A stretch of 64,000 nt of DNA from Salipaludibacillus daqingensis (GCF_029891575.1 NZ_JARZHF010000007.1:186001-250000); one strand, 5' to 3'; shown: positions 26,468 through 35,104, counted from the stretch's first letter. Made by a program: numbers and translations. The notes: a model not told the origin generated them from the letters alone.

Positions 26468-27367
26468 TTGGGAATTAGAAAAACAGAAGACGTAAAATCA
26501 TCACAACCAGAAAAAAGTAAAAGTCCATTACAGCTTGCCATGCGTCGCTTTCTTCGTAATCGGTTAGCTGTAGCAGGAATTGTTATCATCATTATTATGG
26601 TTAGTATTGCTGTTTTCGCCCCTTTACTAGCACAACATGACCCGAGGCAATCGGACTTAATTAATGTTATGCAGAAACCGAGTGGAGAAAATTGGCTTGG
26701 AACGGATAGTTCAGGGCGGGATAATTTTTCTAGACTCGTATATGGCTCGCAAGTGTCTCTTTTAATTGGATTCTTTGCGATGTTATTCACATTGGCAATT
26801 GGCGTTGTTCTTGGTTCTTTGTCTGGTTTTTATGGGGGTAAAGTAGATAGCTTAATTATGAGAGCAGCAGATTTAATGTTAATTTTCCCTTTCTTACTTT
26901 TAGTATTAACAGTCATGGCAATTTTAGATCGTGTGACGATTGGTATTTTTATTACAATCATTGCTCTAACAACTTGGCCTAATATTACGAGGATATTGAG
27001 GGGAACATTCTTATCATTAAGAGAAAAAGAATACATTATAGGAGCACGTTCTATTGGATGTTCTGACTTAAGAATTATAGTTAAACATTTCTTGCCAAAT
27101 GCAATTGGACCTATTATAGTAAATGCAACTATTATGATGGCAACTTTAATCATCATTGAATCTGGTCTAAGCTTCATTGGGTTTGGTATACCGCAACCTA
27201 CACCGACATGGGGAAATATGGTTACCGAAGCAAGAAGTTTAAGAGTATTAACACAACATCCGGAAGCATGGGTACCACCAGGTTTAGCCATATTGTTGAC
27301 AGTATTAGCGATTAACTTTATTGGTGATGGATTAAGAGATGCATTTGATACTAAAAGTAATATGTAA
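26468..27367 (+). CDS. appC: Oligopeptide ABC transporter permease (AppC type)
   Basis: Second membrane subunit. I place the start at the TTG at 26468 (MGIRKTEDVKSS), because GAGGTGAG (26456-26463) lies just upstream; the in-frame ATG at 26432 sits inside appB without an RBS. This gives 299 residues. An N-terminal cytoplasmic region is followed by about six spans. Features are the OppC-type N-terminal LAMRRFLRNRLAVAG, LGTDSSGRDNFSRLVYG, and the EAA loop GARSIGCSDLRIIVKHFLPN. It is the last gene of the app operon, followed by a strong terminator. Confidence 0.93.
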   Translation: MGIRKTEDVKSSQPEKSKSPLQLAMRRFLRNRLAVAGIVIIIIMVSIAVFAPLLAQHDPRQSDLINVMQKPSGENWLGTDSSGRDNFSRLVYGSQVSLLIGFFAMLFTLAIGVVLGSLSGFYGGKVDSLIMRAADLMLIFPFLLLVLTVMAILDRVTIGIFITIIALTTWPNITRILRGTFLSLREKEYIIGARSIGCSDLRIIVKHFLPNAIGPIIVNATIMMATLIIIESGLSFIGFGIPQPTPTWGNMVTEARSLRVLTQHPEAWVPPGLAILLTVLAINFIGDGLRDAFDTKSNM

Positions 27368-27372
27368 TACAT

Positions 27373-27403
27373 ACGTTCCTAATATATATTAGGAACGTTT
27401 TTC
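27373..27403 (+). terminator. Intrinsic terminator of the app operon
   Basis: A 26-bp self-complementary sequence (27373-27398, left half ACGTTCCTAATAT) is followed by TTTTT. Confidence 0.88.
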
Positions 27404-27514
27404 CATTTTTGGCAACAGAAGACCAATTATTTGTTTGGATATTAATTATAAAATTATCGTTTTGTGGAACATTTTTTATTTAAGTTCGTATAAAAAATGA
27501 AGGGGGATTTATAC

Positions 27515-28450
27515 ATGATAAGTTTGAATGAAGAAATTAGAGAAGTGAAAGAGAAAATACGAAAGCACACAAAATGGAATGAACACCTTGGAAGATTAGA
27601 GGAAAGTCTTCAATTAAATGAAAAAGAAGTACAGTCATTGGAGAATGAATTAATGTTAGAAAAAGAGGATGTTGAAAAATTACATAGCTTTTCCTTGGCG
27701 AATGTTTTTTCTACCATCGCTGGTAATAAGCAAGAAAAAATGGATGAACGAAAAAAAGAGGTTGTCAAAGCAAAATTAAAATATCAAGAAGCTTATCAAA
27801 CGTTAAAGGAATTAAAAGCCGAACATGATGAGTATCAATTTTCTGTCAATCAACTAGGAGACGTGGAGCGAGACTATCATTCTTTAATCAATAGAAAAGA
27901 AGAGTTGATTCACAATGAAACGAGTTTATGGAGTCAACAACTATTTGATATCACGGAACAAGAAGCGGAGTTGGCAGGGCAAATAGAAGAGGTTCAAGAA
28001 GCACTAGATGCAGGAGAGATTGCTCAGAATGCTTTGAACAAAGCATCCGCTTCTTTCGATAAGGCAAAAGGATGGTCTACTTTTGATTTGTTTGGTGGAG
28101 GTATTATAACTACCGCAATAAAACATAGTCATTTAGATACAGCAAAAGAAACCGTTCACCATGCTGAAAGAAGGTTAAGGCAGTTTCAAGATGAACTATT
28201 GGATATTAAAAATCATATGAAAGTAGACTTAAATATTGGAGAACTTCTCACTTTCGCAGATTATTTCTTCGACGGAATAATAGTCAATTGGATGGTTCAT
28301 GATAAAATTTCAGATGCAGCAAATCAAATTGAGGCAACAAATAGTCTCGTTAACAAAACGATTTATCAGCTTCAAAAGAAACAAAAAGAGATGTTCGAAA
28401 AGTTAAATGATTTATCAATAAAGAGGATTAAAATGATTGAAAAAGCTTAA
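27515..28450 (+). CDS. Coiled-coil protein of unknown function
   Basis: The start is set at the ATG at 27515 (MISLNEEIREV), with AAGGGGG (27500-27506) upstream; the in-frame ATG at 27497 overlaps that RBS. This gives 311 residues, mostly charged helices. There are two long coiled-coil regions (about 1-115 and 130-175). A short non-coiled centre, GWSTFDLFGGGIITTAIKHS (about 187-206), is followed by more helix (HAERRLRQFQDELLDIKNHM). No signal peptide or membrane span is clear. The central Gly-rich motif looks like one I have seen in uncharacterised Firmicute proteins, but I cannot name a family. Monocistronic. Confidence 0.65.
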   Translation: MISLNEEIREVKEKIRKHTKWNEHLGRLEESLQLNEKEVQSLENELMLEKEDVEKLHSFSLANVFSTIAGNKQEKMDERKKEVVKAKLKYQEAYQTLKELKAEHDEYQFSVNQLGDVERDYHSLINRKEELIHNETSLWSQQLFDITEQEAELAGQIEEVQEALDAGEIAQNALNKASASFDKAKGWSTFDLFGGGIITTAIKHSHLDTAKETVHHAERRLRQFQDELLDIKNHMKVDLNIGELLTFADYFFDGIIVNWMVHDKISDAANQIEATNSLVNKTIYQLQKKQKEMFEKLNDLSIKRIKMIEKA

Positions 28451-28598
28451 GTTACGATAATAATATTATGTAAACTAATGGATGTATTTCTGTACTTATT
28501 CTTATTTCAAAACATAACTCAACCTAAAGCAATTGTTTTGAAGAGTTCTTTCATTTGATATATGATTAGGTACAGAATATATTTTTTGAGGTGGAAAA

Positions 28599-29519
28599 AT
28601 GGAATATGATCATTCATTAGAAGATCGATTACTTAAATTTTCGGTAATGGGTGCATTGTTTTTTGCCGCAGGGGGCGTTACCTTGGGGTTGATTGCTAGT
28701 TCACAGATGATTCTGTTTGATGGTTTATACTCTTTTATTAGTGTACTTCTATCAGGCATGTCATTTGTTGCTGCAAAGTTTATTAGAAAGCATGATATGA
28801 GAAGGTTCCCATATGGAAAAGATATGCTTGAACCGATAGTAATCATGTTTAAATATTTTATGATTGGTGTCATCAGTATTGCTGCTATGATTTCTGCGAT
28901 AAGTGATTTGATATCTGGTGGTCGAGAAGTGTCCGTAGGAATCGCTTTAGGTTACGCTGCTATTTCAACTATTGCATGTTTTTTCGTTTTCAAGTATTTA
29001 AGAAGAAAACAAACTAGTTCATCATCAGATTTTGTAAAAGCGGAAGCGAATCAATGGTACATGGATATGTTATTAAGTGCAGGGGTACTAGGCGGTTTTC
29101 TCATTGCGTTTGCCCTCGTGTTCACCCCGTTTGATTATATCATCCCATATGTAGATCCAGTGATGGTTTTGCTCGTCTCTATATATTTCTTAAAAGTACC
29201 GTTGTCAGAAATGTTTAAGAATGGAAGAGAGATAATCGGAATGGCACCAGACCATTCATTGGTTCAGATGATTGAAGAAGCAGTTGAGTCTTTAGAAGAG
29301 AAATATCATATTCATGAATCGATCACTCGAGTACAAAAAGTAGGTAGTGGTATTTTTATAGAAGTAGATTTTATAGTTGAAGATGATATATCTCAACCGA
29401 TTAATAAAATTAGTGAACAAGATCGTGTTAGGGAAGAACTAGATTTATTACTGTCTAAGATTCCTTATAATAAATGGTTAACTGTTTCATTTACTGCAGA
29501 CAAAAAATGGGCTGTTTAA
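28599..29519 (+). CDS. Cation diffusion facilitator family transporter
   Basis: A metal-cation/proton antiporter-like membrane protein with 306 residues and about six spans. The usual transmembrane metal site of the family (HxxxD, twice) appears altered: LFDGLYSFISV in span 2 and EANQWYMDMLLSAG in span 5 keep Asp/Asn but not the His. The loop FPYGKDMLEPI fits the family's 'YG..R.E' motif after span 2. The C-terminal cytoplasmic domain (about 205-306) has the ferredoxin-like VESLEEKYHIHESITRVQ...FIEVDFIVEDD pattern. Substrate cannot be inferred (Zn, Mn, Fe or Co). RBS GAGGTGG. Monocistronic. Confidence 0.8.
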   Translation: MEYDHSLEDRLLKFSVMGALFFAAGGVTLGLIASSQMILFDGLYSFISVLLSGMSFVAAKFIRKHDMRRFPYGKDMLEPIVIMFKYFMIGVISIAAMISAISDLISGGREVSVGIALGYAAISTIACFFVFKYLRRKQTSSSSDFVKAEANQWYMDMLLSAGVLGGFLIAFALVFTPFDYIIPYVDPVMVLLVSIYFLKVPLSEMFKNGREIIGMAPDHSLVQMIEEAVESLEEKYHIHESITRVQKVGSGIFIEVDFIVEDDISQPINKISEQDRVREELDLLLSKIPYNKWLTVSFTADKKWAV

Positions 29520-29694
29520 TGAATAGATTACGATAAAGATAGACTTTCTTTAAAGGATAAATACTCTGCCCCTTGTCTTGTTCTAGGCTACCTCTATAAA
29601 TCACACTTTTAGGGATCTAAGTGAGCAGTTTTTCAATATCAAGATGGAGCAATAACAGCACTAATTTATAAACTATTTAGGAAGGTGTGTTTGA

Positions 29695-30567
29695 ATGAAT
29701 AATAGAGAAGATTATGTTTTTGTTTATGGAACGTTAAGGAAAAATCAAACAAATCATGCGTTATTAAAAAATGCAGTCCTTATATCAGAGCAAGCCAAAA
29801 TAATAGGTGGGCTTTATGACACAGGTCATGGTTATCCAGCCTTACTTCTGAATGATAACCTGAACGTATTTGGTGAAATTTATCAGGTTAACAAAGAAAC
29901 CCTCAATAGTTTAGATGTTCTGGAGGGGTATGAAGAAGGACGAGAGTCAAACCTTTATTATCGCTGCAAAAAAGAAGTGACAACAGATGAAGACACTTAT
30001 ACATGTTGGGGATATGTGTTAGATGAACGTCATGAAAAATCGTTAGGAGAAGCAATTCCATTTCAAGATTGGAATGTCCACCAGTGGTTTAAATCGTTCA
30101 CACATGTATACTACTTTGCTTATGGGTCTTGTATGGACACAGAACGGATCGAAAAAGCAGGAATGATTGAACATTTCTCAAAGGAAGTTAAAATCGGTAA
30201 ACTAGATGGTTATCGCTTTGCCTATTCCTTTCCGCAACCAGACGGTGCTAGAGCAGACATTATAGAAACTAATAGCAACGAATTTGTAGAAGGAATTGTG
30301 TATAGCTTACCAAAAGAAGCAATTAATTATTTGTTTCAACGGGAAGGGGTCTATTCTCATAATTATCGACCTACTTTTGTCAATGTTGATATTAATGGAG
30401 AGTTAGTAGAGCAAGTTTTAACCTTTACGGTGATAGATAAAAAACCTTCTACTGCACCACCAGAACACTATGCGACAGAAATATTAAGAGGTGCTCAAGG
30501 AAGAGTGTCAACAGAATATTTTCAAAAATTAAATCGTCAACTCTTCGATCTGGGGTATAAATTTTAG
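29695..30567 (+). CDS. Tandem gamma-glutamylcyclotransferase-like protein
   Basis: Two GGCT/AIG2-fold domains in one 290-residue chain. The N-terminal domain starts VFVYGTLRKNQTNHALL and has the family's LDVLEGYEEG acidic segment (about 81-90). The C-terminal domain begins YYFAYGSCMDTERIEKAG (about 140) and has LPKEAINYLFQREGV, whose Glu aligns with the catalytic acid of GGCTs. Members convert gamma-glutamyl amino acids or amines to 5-oxoproline; the substrate here is unknown. A similar two-domain protein (YkqA) exists in Bacillus, as I recall. RBS AGGAAGGTG. Monocistronic. Confidence 0.8.
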   Translation: MNNREDYVFVYGTLRKNQTNHALLKNAVLISEQAKIIGGLYDTGHGYPALLLNDNLNVFGEIYQVNKETLNSLDVLEGYEEGRESNLYYRCKKEVTTDEDTYTCWGYVLDERHEKSLGEAIPFQDWNVHQWFKSFTHVYYFAYGSCMDTERIEKAGMIEHFSKEVKIGKLDGYRFAYSFPQPDGARADIIETNSNEFVEGIVYSLPKEAINYLFQREGVYSHNYRPTFVNVDINGELVEQVLTFTVIDKKPSTAPPEHYATEILRGAQGRVSTEYFQKLNRQLFDLGYKF

Positions 30568-30665
30568 CTTTCATATTCTTGTAATTGAGCTATCAAACTT
30601 CTTTGTCATATTTTTTTATATTGTTGTACAAAATATAAAAATGTATTCAAAGAGGTGGTGCTTTC

Positions 30666-31769
30666 ATGAAAGTAGCTATTATAGGAGCTGGCTTTTCAGG
30701 TTTATGTGCAGCGATTACGCTGGAGAAGCATGGCATTTTTCCTGATATTTTTGAAATAAAAGAGGAAGTTGGCGATTTATTTGATTGCGGGCATGTTTTG
30801 TTCTCAAATCTTTCTCCCCTGACAGGAGATGTCGTCAGATATATGACAGAGGAACACGGAATCATTATCCGTCCTGATGCGAATATCCGTAAGTTGACAG
30901 TATTTTCTGAACGTGAACAGGTGTCTATTCACGGTCAGTTCGGATATTTTATTCAAAATTCACAGCACAAACCATCAATCAGTTTGCAACTTAAAGAACA
31001 AATAAAGACACCTATTCACTTCAATTCAAAAGTAAGCTACGAGGAGTTACTTCACGAATACTCTCACGTTTTAGTTGCAACAGCCGAACCTGAAGAATTC
31101 ACGGCTAAAATTGGGTTATTCGAGAAAGAGAAACAAGGATCGCTTACTTGGAAAAATATCAAAGGCAATTTTGACCGATATGAGCTTACAGCATGGTTGG
31201 ATAATAATATCGCACCCAAAGGGTATGGATTTCTTATTCCGTATAATTCAAAAGAAGCTTGTTTGGGCATTTCCATTCCTTCGAAAGAACACATTGGTGA
31301 TGGAGGATTAGATCATTATTGGGAAACATTTATGGAACGTGCTGAAAAAAACCTTCAAATGTCTTTTCACGTCCCGAATAAAAAATATCAGGCAAATGAT
31401 CGAGCGACAGGACTTTGTCGCTACCCACGAATAGGAAATACTTTTTTTATAGGCGCTTGTTATTCTTCGGCACTTCCATATATTGGAGCAGGGTACTTCA
31501 CTCATATGTTAACAGGAGTATATGCCGCTCAAGATTTGTTGGGTATGGGAGAGTTTGAGAATTTAACAAAGCCAATTTGGAAAACATACCATCAAGGGAT
31601 CGTCGCTCGGGATGTCTGGTCATCGTTTGATAATAGGGATTTCGATTTTATTGTAAAACTAGTTCAGAGACGTTTAACTAAAAAAGCAATTACTGGAGAA
31701 TATAACTTATTAAGTTTAATTACTCGGTTGATTAAACCATCGGCTACTTTCAGTAAACCACCGAAATAA
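30666..31769 (+). CDS. FAD-dependent oxidoreductase (geranylgeranyl reductase/monooxygenase-like)
   Basis: A 367-residue flavoprotein with the N-terminal dinucleotide-binding motif VAIIGAGFSGLCAAITLEKH (about 3-22). Later segments of the group are GYGFLIPYNSKEACLGISIP and RVIGNTFFIGACYSS-like 'RIGNTFFIGACYSSALPYIGAG' (split about 257-278), where the latter corresponds to the FAD-contacting GD..G..P..G region. The likely role is oxidation or reduction of a lipid or isoprenoid-like substrate, but no partner genes are adjacent. The RBS AGAGGTGG precedes the ATG. The substrate is unknown. Confidence 0.75.
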   Translation: MKVAIIGAGFSGLCAAITLEKHGIFPDIFEIKEEVGDLFDCGHVLFSNLSPLTGDVVRYMTEEHGIIIRPDANIRKLTVFSEREQVSIHGQFGYFIQNSQHKPSISLQLKEQIKTPIHFNSKVSYEELLHEYSHVLVATAEPEEFTAKIGLFEKEKQGSLTWKNIKGNFDRYELTAWLDNNIAPKGYGFLIPYNSKEACLGISIPSKEHIGDGGLDHYWETFMERAEKNLQMSFHVPNKKYQANDRATGLCRYPRIGNTFFIGACYSSALPYIGAGYFTHMLTGVYAAQDLLGMGEFENLTKPIWKTYHQGIVARDVWSSFDNRDFDFIVKLVQRRLTKKAITGEYNLLSLITRLIKPSATFSKPPK

Positions 31770-31821
31770 AAAAGAAGGGAATGTATAGAACCATTAACCT
31801 CTTTTTACGAGGAGGGATGTA

Positions 31822-31890
31822 TTGAAATTAAATGCACAAAAAAATTGTGTGATCTTTGATTTGGATACAATACCTTTAAACTCTCTGCTA
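31822..31890 (+). pseudogene. Possible 5' remnant of a HAD-superfamily hydrolase gene
   Basis: A strong RBS (GAGGAGGG, 31810-31817) precedes a TTG that opens MKLNAQKNCVIFDLD followed by TIPLNS. This resembles HAD motif I (FDLDGTLxxS, minus the Gly). The frame then runs into sequence antisense to the convergent alpha/beta hydrolase and loses any similarity. It looks like the beginning of a deleted gene. The resemblance is short and could be chance. Confidence 0.35.
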
Positions 31891-32631
31891 TCAATTTATT
31901 TGGATCCAATTAAGCATAGCTTCCGTAATTTCTTGAAGTTGCTCTTGTTCTGTTATCTCAGCATCTCCATCTCCTCGTTGTTGACCATAGGATCCAAATT
32001 GACCATGGTTTCCACCTTCGATGACAATTTTCGTTATTTCTTCTCCTAAATATATTTGTGCCTGTTCATGTGATTCCCAGTTTAATATTTCATCGTTTGT
32101 TGCTGTAATGGAGAGCACCGAAAGATTCTTGTTTGATAAATCTCCGTCCTCATCTGGATAAGAAGCATGGAAAAATACACCATCCACAAGATCTTCGTTT
32201 TCTGTTGCAAATCTTGAAGCCATCACTCCACCTAGTGAATGTCCACCAATAACAATGGGCTGCTCTAATTCGTCAAAATTGAGGTTCGAGGCACGATTTT
32301 CACCAAAAACAGCTAAGTTCAGAGGCATATGAACTAAATATGTATCCATTCCGTTAAGCGCCAAATTATATGCAAGAGGAGCATAGGCTTCTGTTTTTAC
32401 TAATCCACCTGGATAAAATATTACTGTACCTTGCGTTTCTTCATAAGATTTGAAATAAATGATCTGATCGATTTCCTCCACATCAACACGCTGATCACCT
32501 TTTAAGGCTTCCATCGCTAACTGATTTGGCTCGTAAGGGCGTAATAAGTAATAACCTCCAACAATCAAAATTGTCATTAAAGCAACTGCAATTTTCCATC
32601 CATGTTTTTTAATTTTTCTCCACATAATCAT
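31891..32631 (-). CDS. Membrane-anchored alpha/beta hydrolase
   Basis: A 246-residue hydrolase with an N-terminal hydrophobic anchor (about 12-29, KIAVALMTILIVGGYYLL), so the catalytic domain probably faces outside. The nucleophile elbow is GGHSLGGVMAS (Ser in GHSLGG), a later Asp is in SITATNDEIL, and the His is in IEGGNHGQFGSYG. This is the order of the PF12695-like carboxylesterase group. The RBS AGGAG is on the minus strand; the ATG at 32631 and one 6 bp downstream are both usable. It is divergent from zagA and shares its upstream region with the Zur box. The substrate is unknown. Confidence 0.82.
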   Translation of the reverse strand: MIMWRKIKKHGWKIAVALMTILIVGGYYLLRPYEPNQLAMEALKGDQRVDVEEIDQIIYFKSYEETQGTVIFYPGGLVKTEAYAPLAYNLALNGMDTYLVHMPLNLAVFGENRASNLNFDELEQPIVIGGHSLGGVMASRFATENEDLVDGVFFHASYPDEDGDLSNKNLSVLSITATNDEILNWESHEQAQIYLGEEITKIVIEGGNHGQFGSYGQQRGDGDAEITEQEQLQEITEAMLNWIQIN

Positions 32632-32708
32632 TTATCTCCTCACAGATTTATTCTAGCTATTTATAAATTGATTTTATCAATCTTTCTAAAAGTAAGATAA
32701 TGATTTGC

Positions 32709-32761
32709 TTTACAAATCAGCTAATCGTTTGTAAGATATTAAATAGTAATAATTACGATTT
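32709..32761 (+). promoter_or_regulatory. zagA promoter and Zur box
   Basis: A -35 TTTACA (32709-32714) and a -10 TAAGAT (32732-32737) are 17 bp apart. Immediately downstream (32741-32761) lies a 21-bp palindrome, AAATAGTAAT + A + ATTACGATTT. It matches the B. subtilis Zur box (AAATCGTAAT-N-ATTACGATTT) at all but one defined position. Zinc-loaded Zur bound there would block initiation. Confidence 0.85.
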
Positions 32762-32784
32762 GAATCGAAGGAGACTGAATAAAT

Positions 32785-33987
32785 ATGAATACAAAAATCC
32801 CCGTAACCGTTTTAAGCGGTTATTTAGGTGCAGGTAAAACGAGTATGTTAAACCATATTCTCGATAATCGTGAAGGATTGAGAGTTGCTGTGATTGTTAA
32901 TGATATGAGTGAAGTCAATATTGATTCGCAGCTTGTTGAAAAAGGAGGCTTCCGAAGAACGGAAGAAAAGCTAGTAGAAATGTCTAATGGATGTATTTGC
33001 TGTACATTACGTGAAGATTTGCTTTTAGAAGTAGACAAACTAGCAAAGCAAGGGGACATTGACTGCATTGTCATTGAATCTTCAGGTATATCAGAACCAG
33101 TTCCTGTTGCTCAGACCTTTTCTTATATCGATGAAGAAGTTGGTGTTGATTTAACGGAAAGCTGTCAATTGGACACGATGGTTACGGTCGTCGATGCGAA
33201 TCGTTTTTGGTACGACTATGAGTCTGGGGAAAGTTTATTAGAACGACAGCAAGCAGCTACAGATGATGATATTCGAGATGTATCAGATTTACTCGTTGAT
33301 CAAATAGAATTCTGTGATGTCCTTGTCATTAACAAATCTGATATGATCACGAAGCCTCAATTAAATAAATTAGAAAGTATTTTGCGAAAGCTACAGCCTG
33401 ATGCAAAAATCATCAAAAGCAATCACGGAAAGGTAGCTTATTCAGAAATTATCAATACAAATTTATTTAATTTTGATCAAGCAAGTATGTCTGCAGGTTG
33501 GCTAAAAGAATTAGAAGCAGAAGAGCATGTACCAGAAACAGAAGAGTATGGGATTAGCTCGTTTGTATATCGACGTGAGCGACCTTTTCATTCTGAACGA
33601 TTTTTCAAATGGGGAGATGATTTCCCTAAAGGGGTCGTTCGAGCGAAAGGAATTGCTTGGTGCGCAACTCGTAATGATTTAGCTTTATTAATGTCGCAAG
33701 CAGGACCCTCTGTTTCCTTAGAGCCAGTATCGTTTTGGGTTGCCTCTATGTCTTCGGAGAAACAACAGCAGTTTTTAGAAGAAAATGCAGACATGAAAGA
33801 GGAGTGGAATGAGGATTTTGGAGATCGGAAAAATGAACTTGTTTTTATAGGGACGGATATGGATAAAGCTCAAATCATTTCTGAACTGAATAATTGTTTA
33901 TTAACGGACGAAGAGATGAAGACCGATTGGACAAAGATGACTGATCCATTCCCGTGGGATGTCCAAGTTCCAATTGAAAATACATGA
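32785..33987 (+). CDS. zagA: Zur-regulated GTPase of the COG0523 family (ZagA/YciC-like)
   Basis: A zinc-starvation-induced GTP-binding metallochaperone. Its 400 residues match B. subtilis ZagA/YciC. Motifs are Walker A GYLGAGKT (12-19), NDMSEVNID, the metal-binding CxCC motif GCICC (C70, C72, C73), and NKSD for guanine recognition. The C-terminal CobW_C domain has FKWGDDFPKGVVRAKGIAW. Expression should rise when zinc is scarce, through the Zur box just upstream. In B. subtilis this protein supports GTP cyclohydrolase FolE under zinc limitation. RBS GAAGGAG. It ends at a terminator shared with the convergent gene. Confidence 0.92.
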   Translation: MNTKIPVTVLSGYLGAGKTSMLNHILDNREGLRVAVIVNDMSEVNIDSQLVEKGGFRRTEEKLVEMSNGCICCTLREDLLLEVDKLAKQGDIDCIVIESSGISEPVPVAQTFSYIDEEVGVDLTESCQLDTMVTVVDANRFWYDYESGESLLERQQAATDDDIRDVSDLLVDQIEFCDVLVINKSDMITKPQLNKLESILRKLQPDAKIIKSNHGKVAYSEIINTNLFNFDQASMSAGWLKELEAEEHVPETEEYGISSFVYRRERPFHSERFFKWGDDFPKGVVRAKGIAWCATRNDLALLMSQAGPSVSLEPVSFWVASMSSEKQQQFLEENADMKEEWNEDFGDRKNELVFIGTDMDKAQIISELNNCLLTDEEMKTDWTKMTDPFPWDVQVPIENT

Positions 33988-34010
33988 GCTAGTTTTAAAT
34001 AATAAGGTAG

Positions 34011-34046
34011 AAGGGAGGTGGTTTTATCGCCACCTCCCTTTCCATT
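34011..34046. terminator. Bidirectional terminator between zagA and the GNAT-like gene
   Basis: An 11-bp stem AAGGGAGGTGG (34011-34021) with CCACCTCCCTT (34030-34040) and an 8-nt loop. T-rich sequence follows in the plus direction. Confidence 0.85.
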
Positions 34047-34057
34047 TTTTGATTCAT

Positions 34058-34573
34058 TTAAGGATGCCAATAAATTTCACCTTTTTGTTCTGAATGCTCA
34101 AGATCTAGATAAAAATGATGCTTCTTATAAAAATGAATGAGTCGATCTAAGTGGTCCCAGTCTCGGTGTGAGATGTCTCCTGAGATCGTATGGATATTTT
34201 GATCGATGGTGTATTCTTTAAGAAATTTCATGCAAACGGATCCATAACCGCGATTTTCTTCTCCTCGAATATCATCTATGTGAATGTGATAGTTTGGCTT
34301 ATAATGCGCGTGAATGGAAAAAGCCCAATTACCTTGAAAAGCTTCTTCACAATCATGGGCCATTATTTTACAAACGTTACCATCATCTGAAGAATAGACA
34401 ATAACCCACTTTTCCTCTTTTGTTTGATCTATTCCTAAAACGTTCCATTTTTTAGCGATCTCTTTCATGTTTTCTTGCATTCGAAACATTTGAAACTCTA
34501 AATCTTCCATTTCTTCGATTAATGTTTCTTTGTTTTTATCCTGCTTTGGCTCATAAACGGCAGGAGCTAACAT
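34058..34573 (-). CDS. GNAT-fold acetyltransferase-like protein
   Basis: A 171-residue protein. The N-terminal third is a charged helix (KETLIEEMEDLEFQMFRMQENMKE). The rest has GNAT features: NYHIHIDDIRGEENRGYGSV, where R-G-Y-G-S resembles the acetyl-CoA pyrophosphate loop (Q/RxxGxG/A), then ISGDISHRDWDHLDRLIHFYKKHHF, typical of strand 5/helix 4. The helical extension suggests a partner or substrate specificity I cannot name. The RBS AAAGGAG is on the minus strand. Monocistronic. Confidence 0.65.
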   Translation of the reverse strand: MLAPAVYEPKQDKNKETLIEEMEDLEFQMFRMQENMKEIAKKWNVLGIDQTKEEKWVIVYSSDDGNVCKIMAHDCEEAFQGNWAFSIHAHYKPNYHIHIDDIRGEENRGYGSVCMKFLKEYTIDQNIHTISGDISHRDWDHLDRLIHFYKKHHFYLDLEHSEQKGEIYWHP

Positions 34574-34789
34574 AACTCATTACTCCTTTCAACGTAGTTT
34601 CCGATTTAAAACACAGGTACATATTTTACTAGAGAATAATTCCCTTTTCAAGACTTTATAACATGTTTTCTCAAAATGGAAAAGAACCATTGCTTTTCAT
34701 AAAAAAATACGTTATTCTGTTTTTATATCAATATATTGCAAAAAAATTAATAGTGATGTCAATATATAGTATATACAATTTTATATGAA
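34574..34789. other. AT-rich leader/promoter region upstream of the cobalamin riboswitch
   Basis: 216 bp without a gene. It should contain the promoter of the nrd operon. A TATACAAT (34771-34778) is a possible -10, but no good -35 lies 17 bp upstream, so the promoter is not assigned firmly. Confidence 0.4.
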
Positions 34790-34972
34790 CGGAATATCAG
34801 GTGCCTCTAAAGAGGCTTAAAAGGGAATTCAGTGTAAATCTGGAGCTGTCCCCGCAACTGTAAATGTGGACGAACTGAGACAACCACTGTATAAGAACGT
34901 CATGGAAATGGTGCTTATATGGGAAGGCTCAAAGTAGAGTGAAGCATAAGTCAGGAGACCTGCCTTGATTTT
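34790..34972 (+). ncRNA. Cobalamin (B12) riboswitch
   Basis: The aptamer's conserved parts are all visible in order: the 5' P1 arm TCAGGTGCC, the GAGGCTTAAAAGGGAA element, the B12-box core GCTGTCCCCGCAACTGTA (about 34846-34863), the GGGAAGGC-like block (34921-34928), AAGTCAGGAGACC, and the closing CTGCC. In Firmicutes this RNA represses downstream genes when adenosylcobalamin binds. Here it precedes two B12-independent ribonucleotide reductases. Its 3' end CCTTGATTT (34963-34971) is perfectly complementary to AAATCAAGG in the downstream terminator (35085-35093), giving an anti-terminator. Confidence 0.95.
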
Positions 34973-35017
34973 CTATAGTTTCTGATCTTCGGGGGTTGAG
35001 AATGAGAAACGGTAGTG

Positions 35018-35104
35018 GATATCGCTTTTTGCGATTTTTTAACTTCGTCTTCAGACCTAACCTGCCGTTTTATCAGCCTCCTTGAAATCAAGGGGGCTTT
35101 TTTG
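35018..35104 (+). terminator. Riboswitch expression platform: small hairpin and main terminator
   Basis: The main terminator has a 10-bp stem with one G:T pair, AGCCTCCTTG (35075-35084) and CAAGGGGGCT (35089-35098), followed by TTTTTT. A smaller upstream hairpin ATCGC-TTTTT-GCGAT (about 35020-35034) is also followed by T's. The main stem can be opened by pairing with the riboswitch 3' end. Confidence 0.85.

Noticed and set aside
26830-27372. 180-codon open frame on the minus strand
   Set aside because: Antisense to appC, which has clear permease motifs; no RBS, and its composition reflects the complement of a membrane protein gene.
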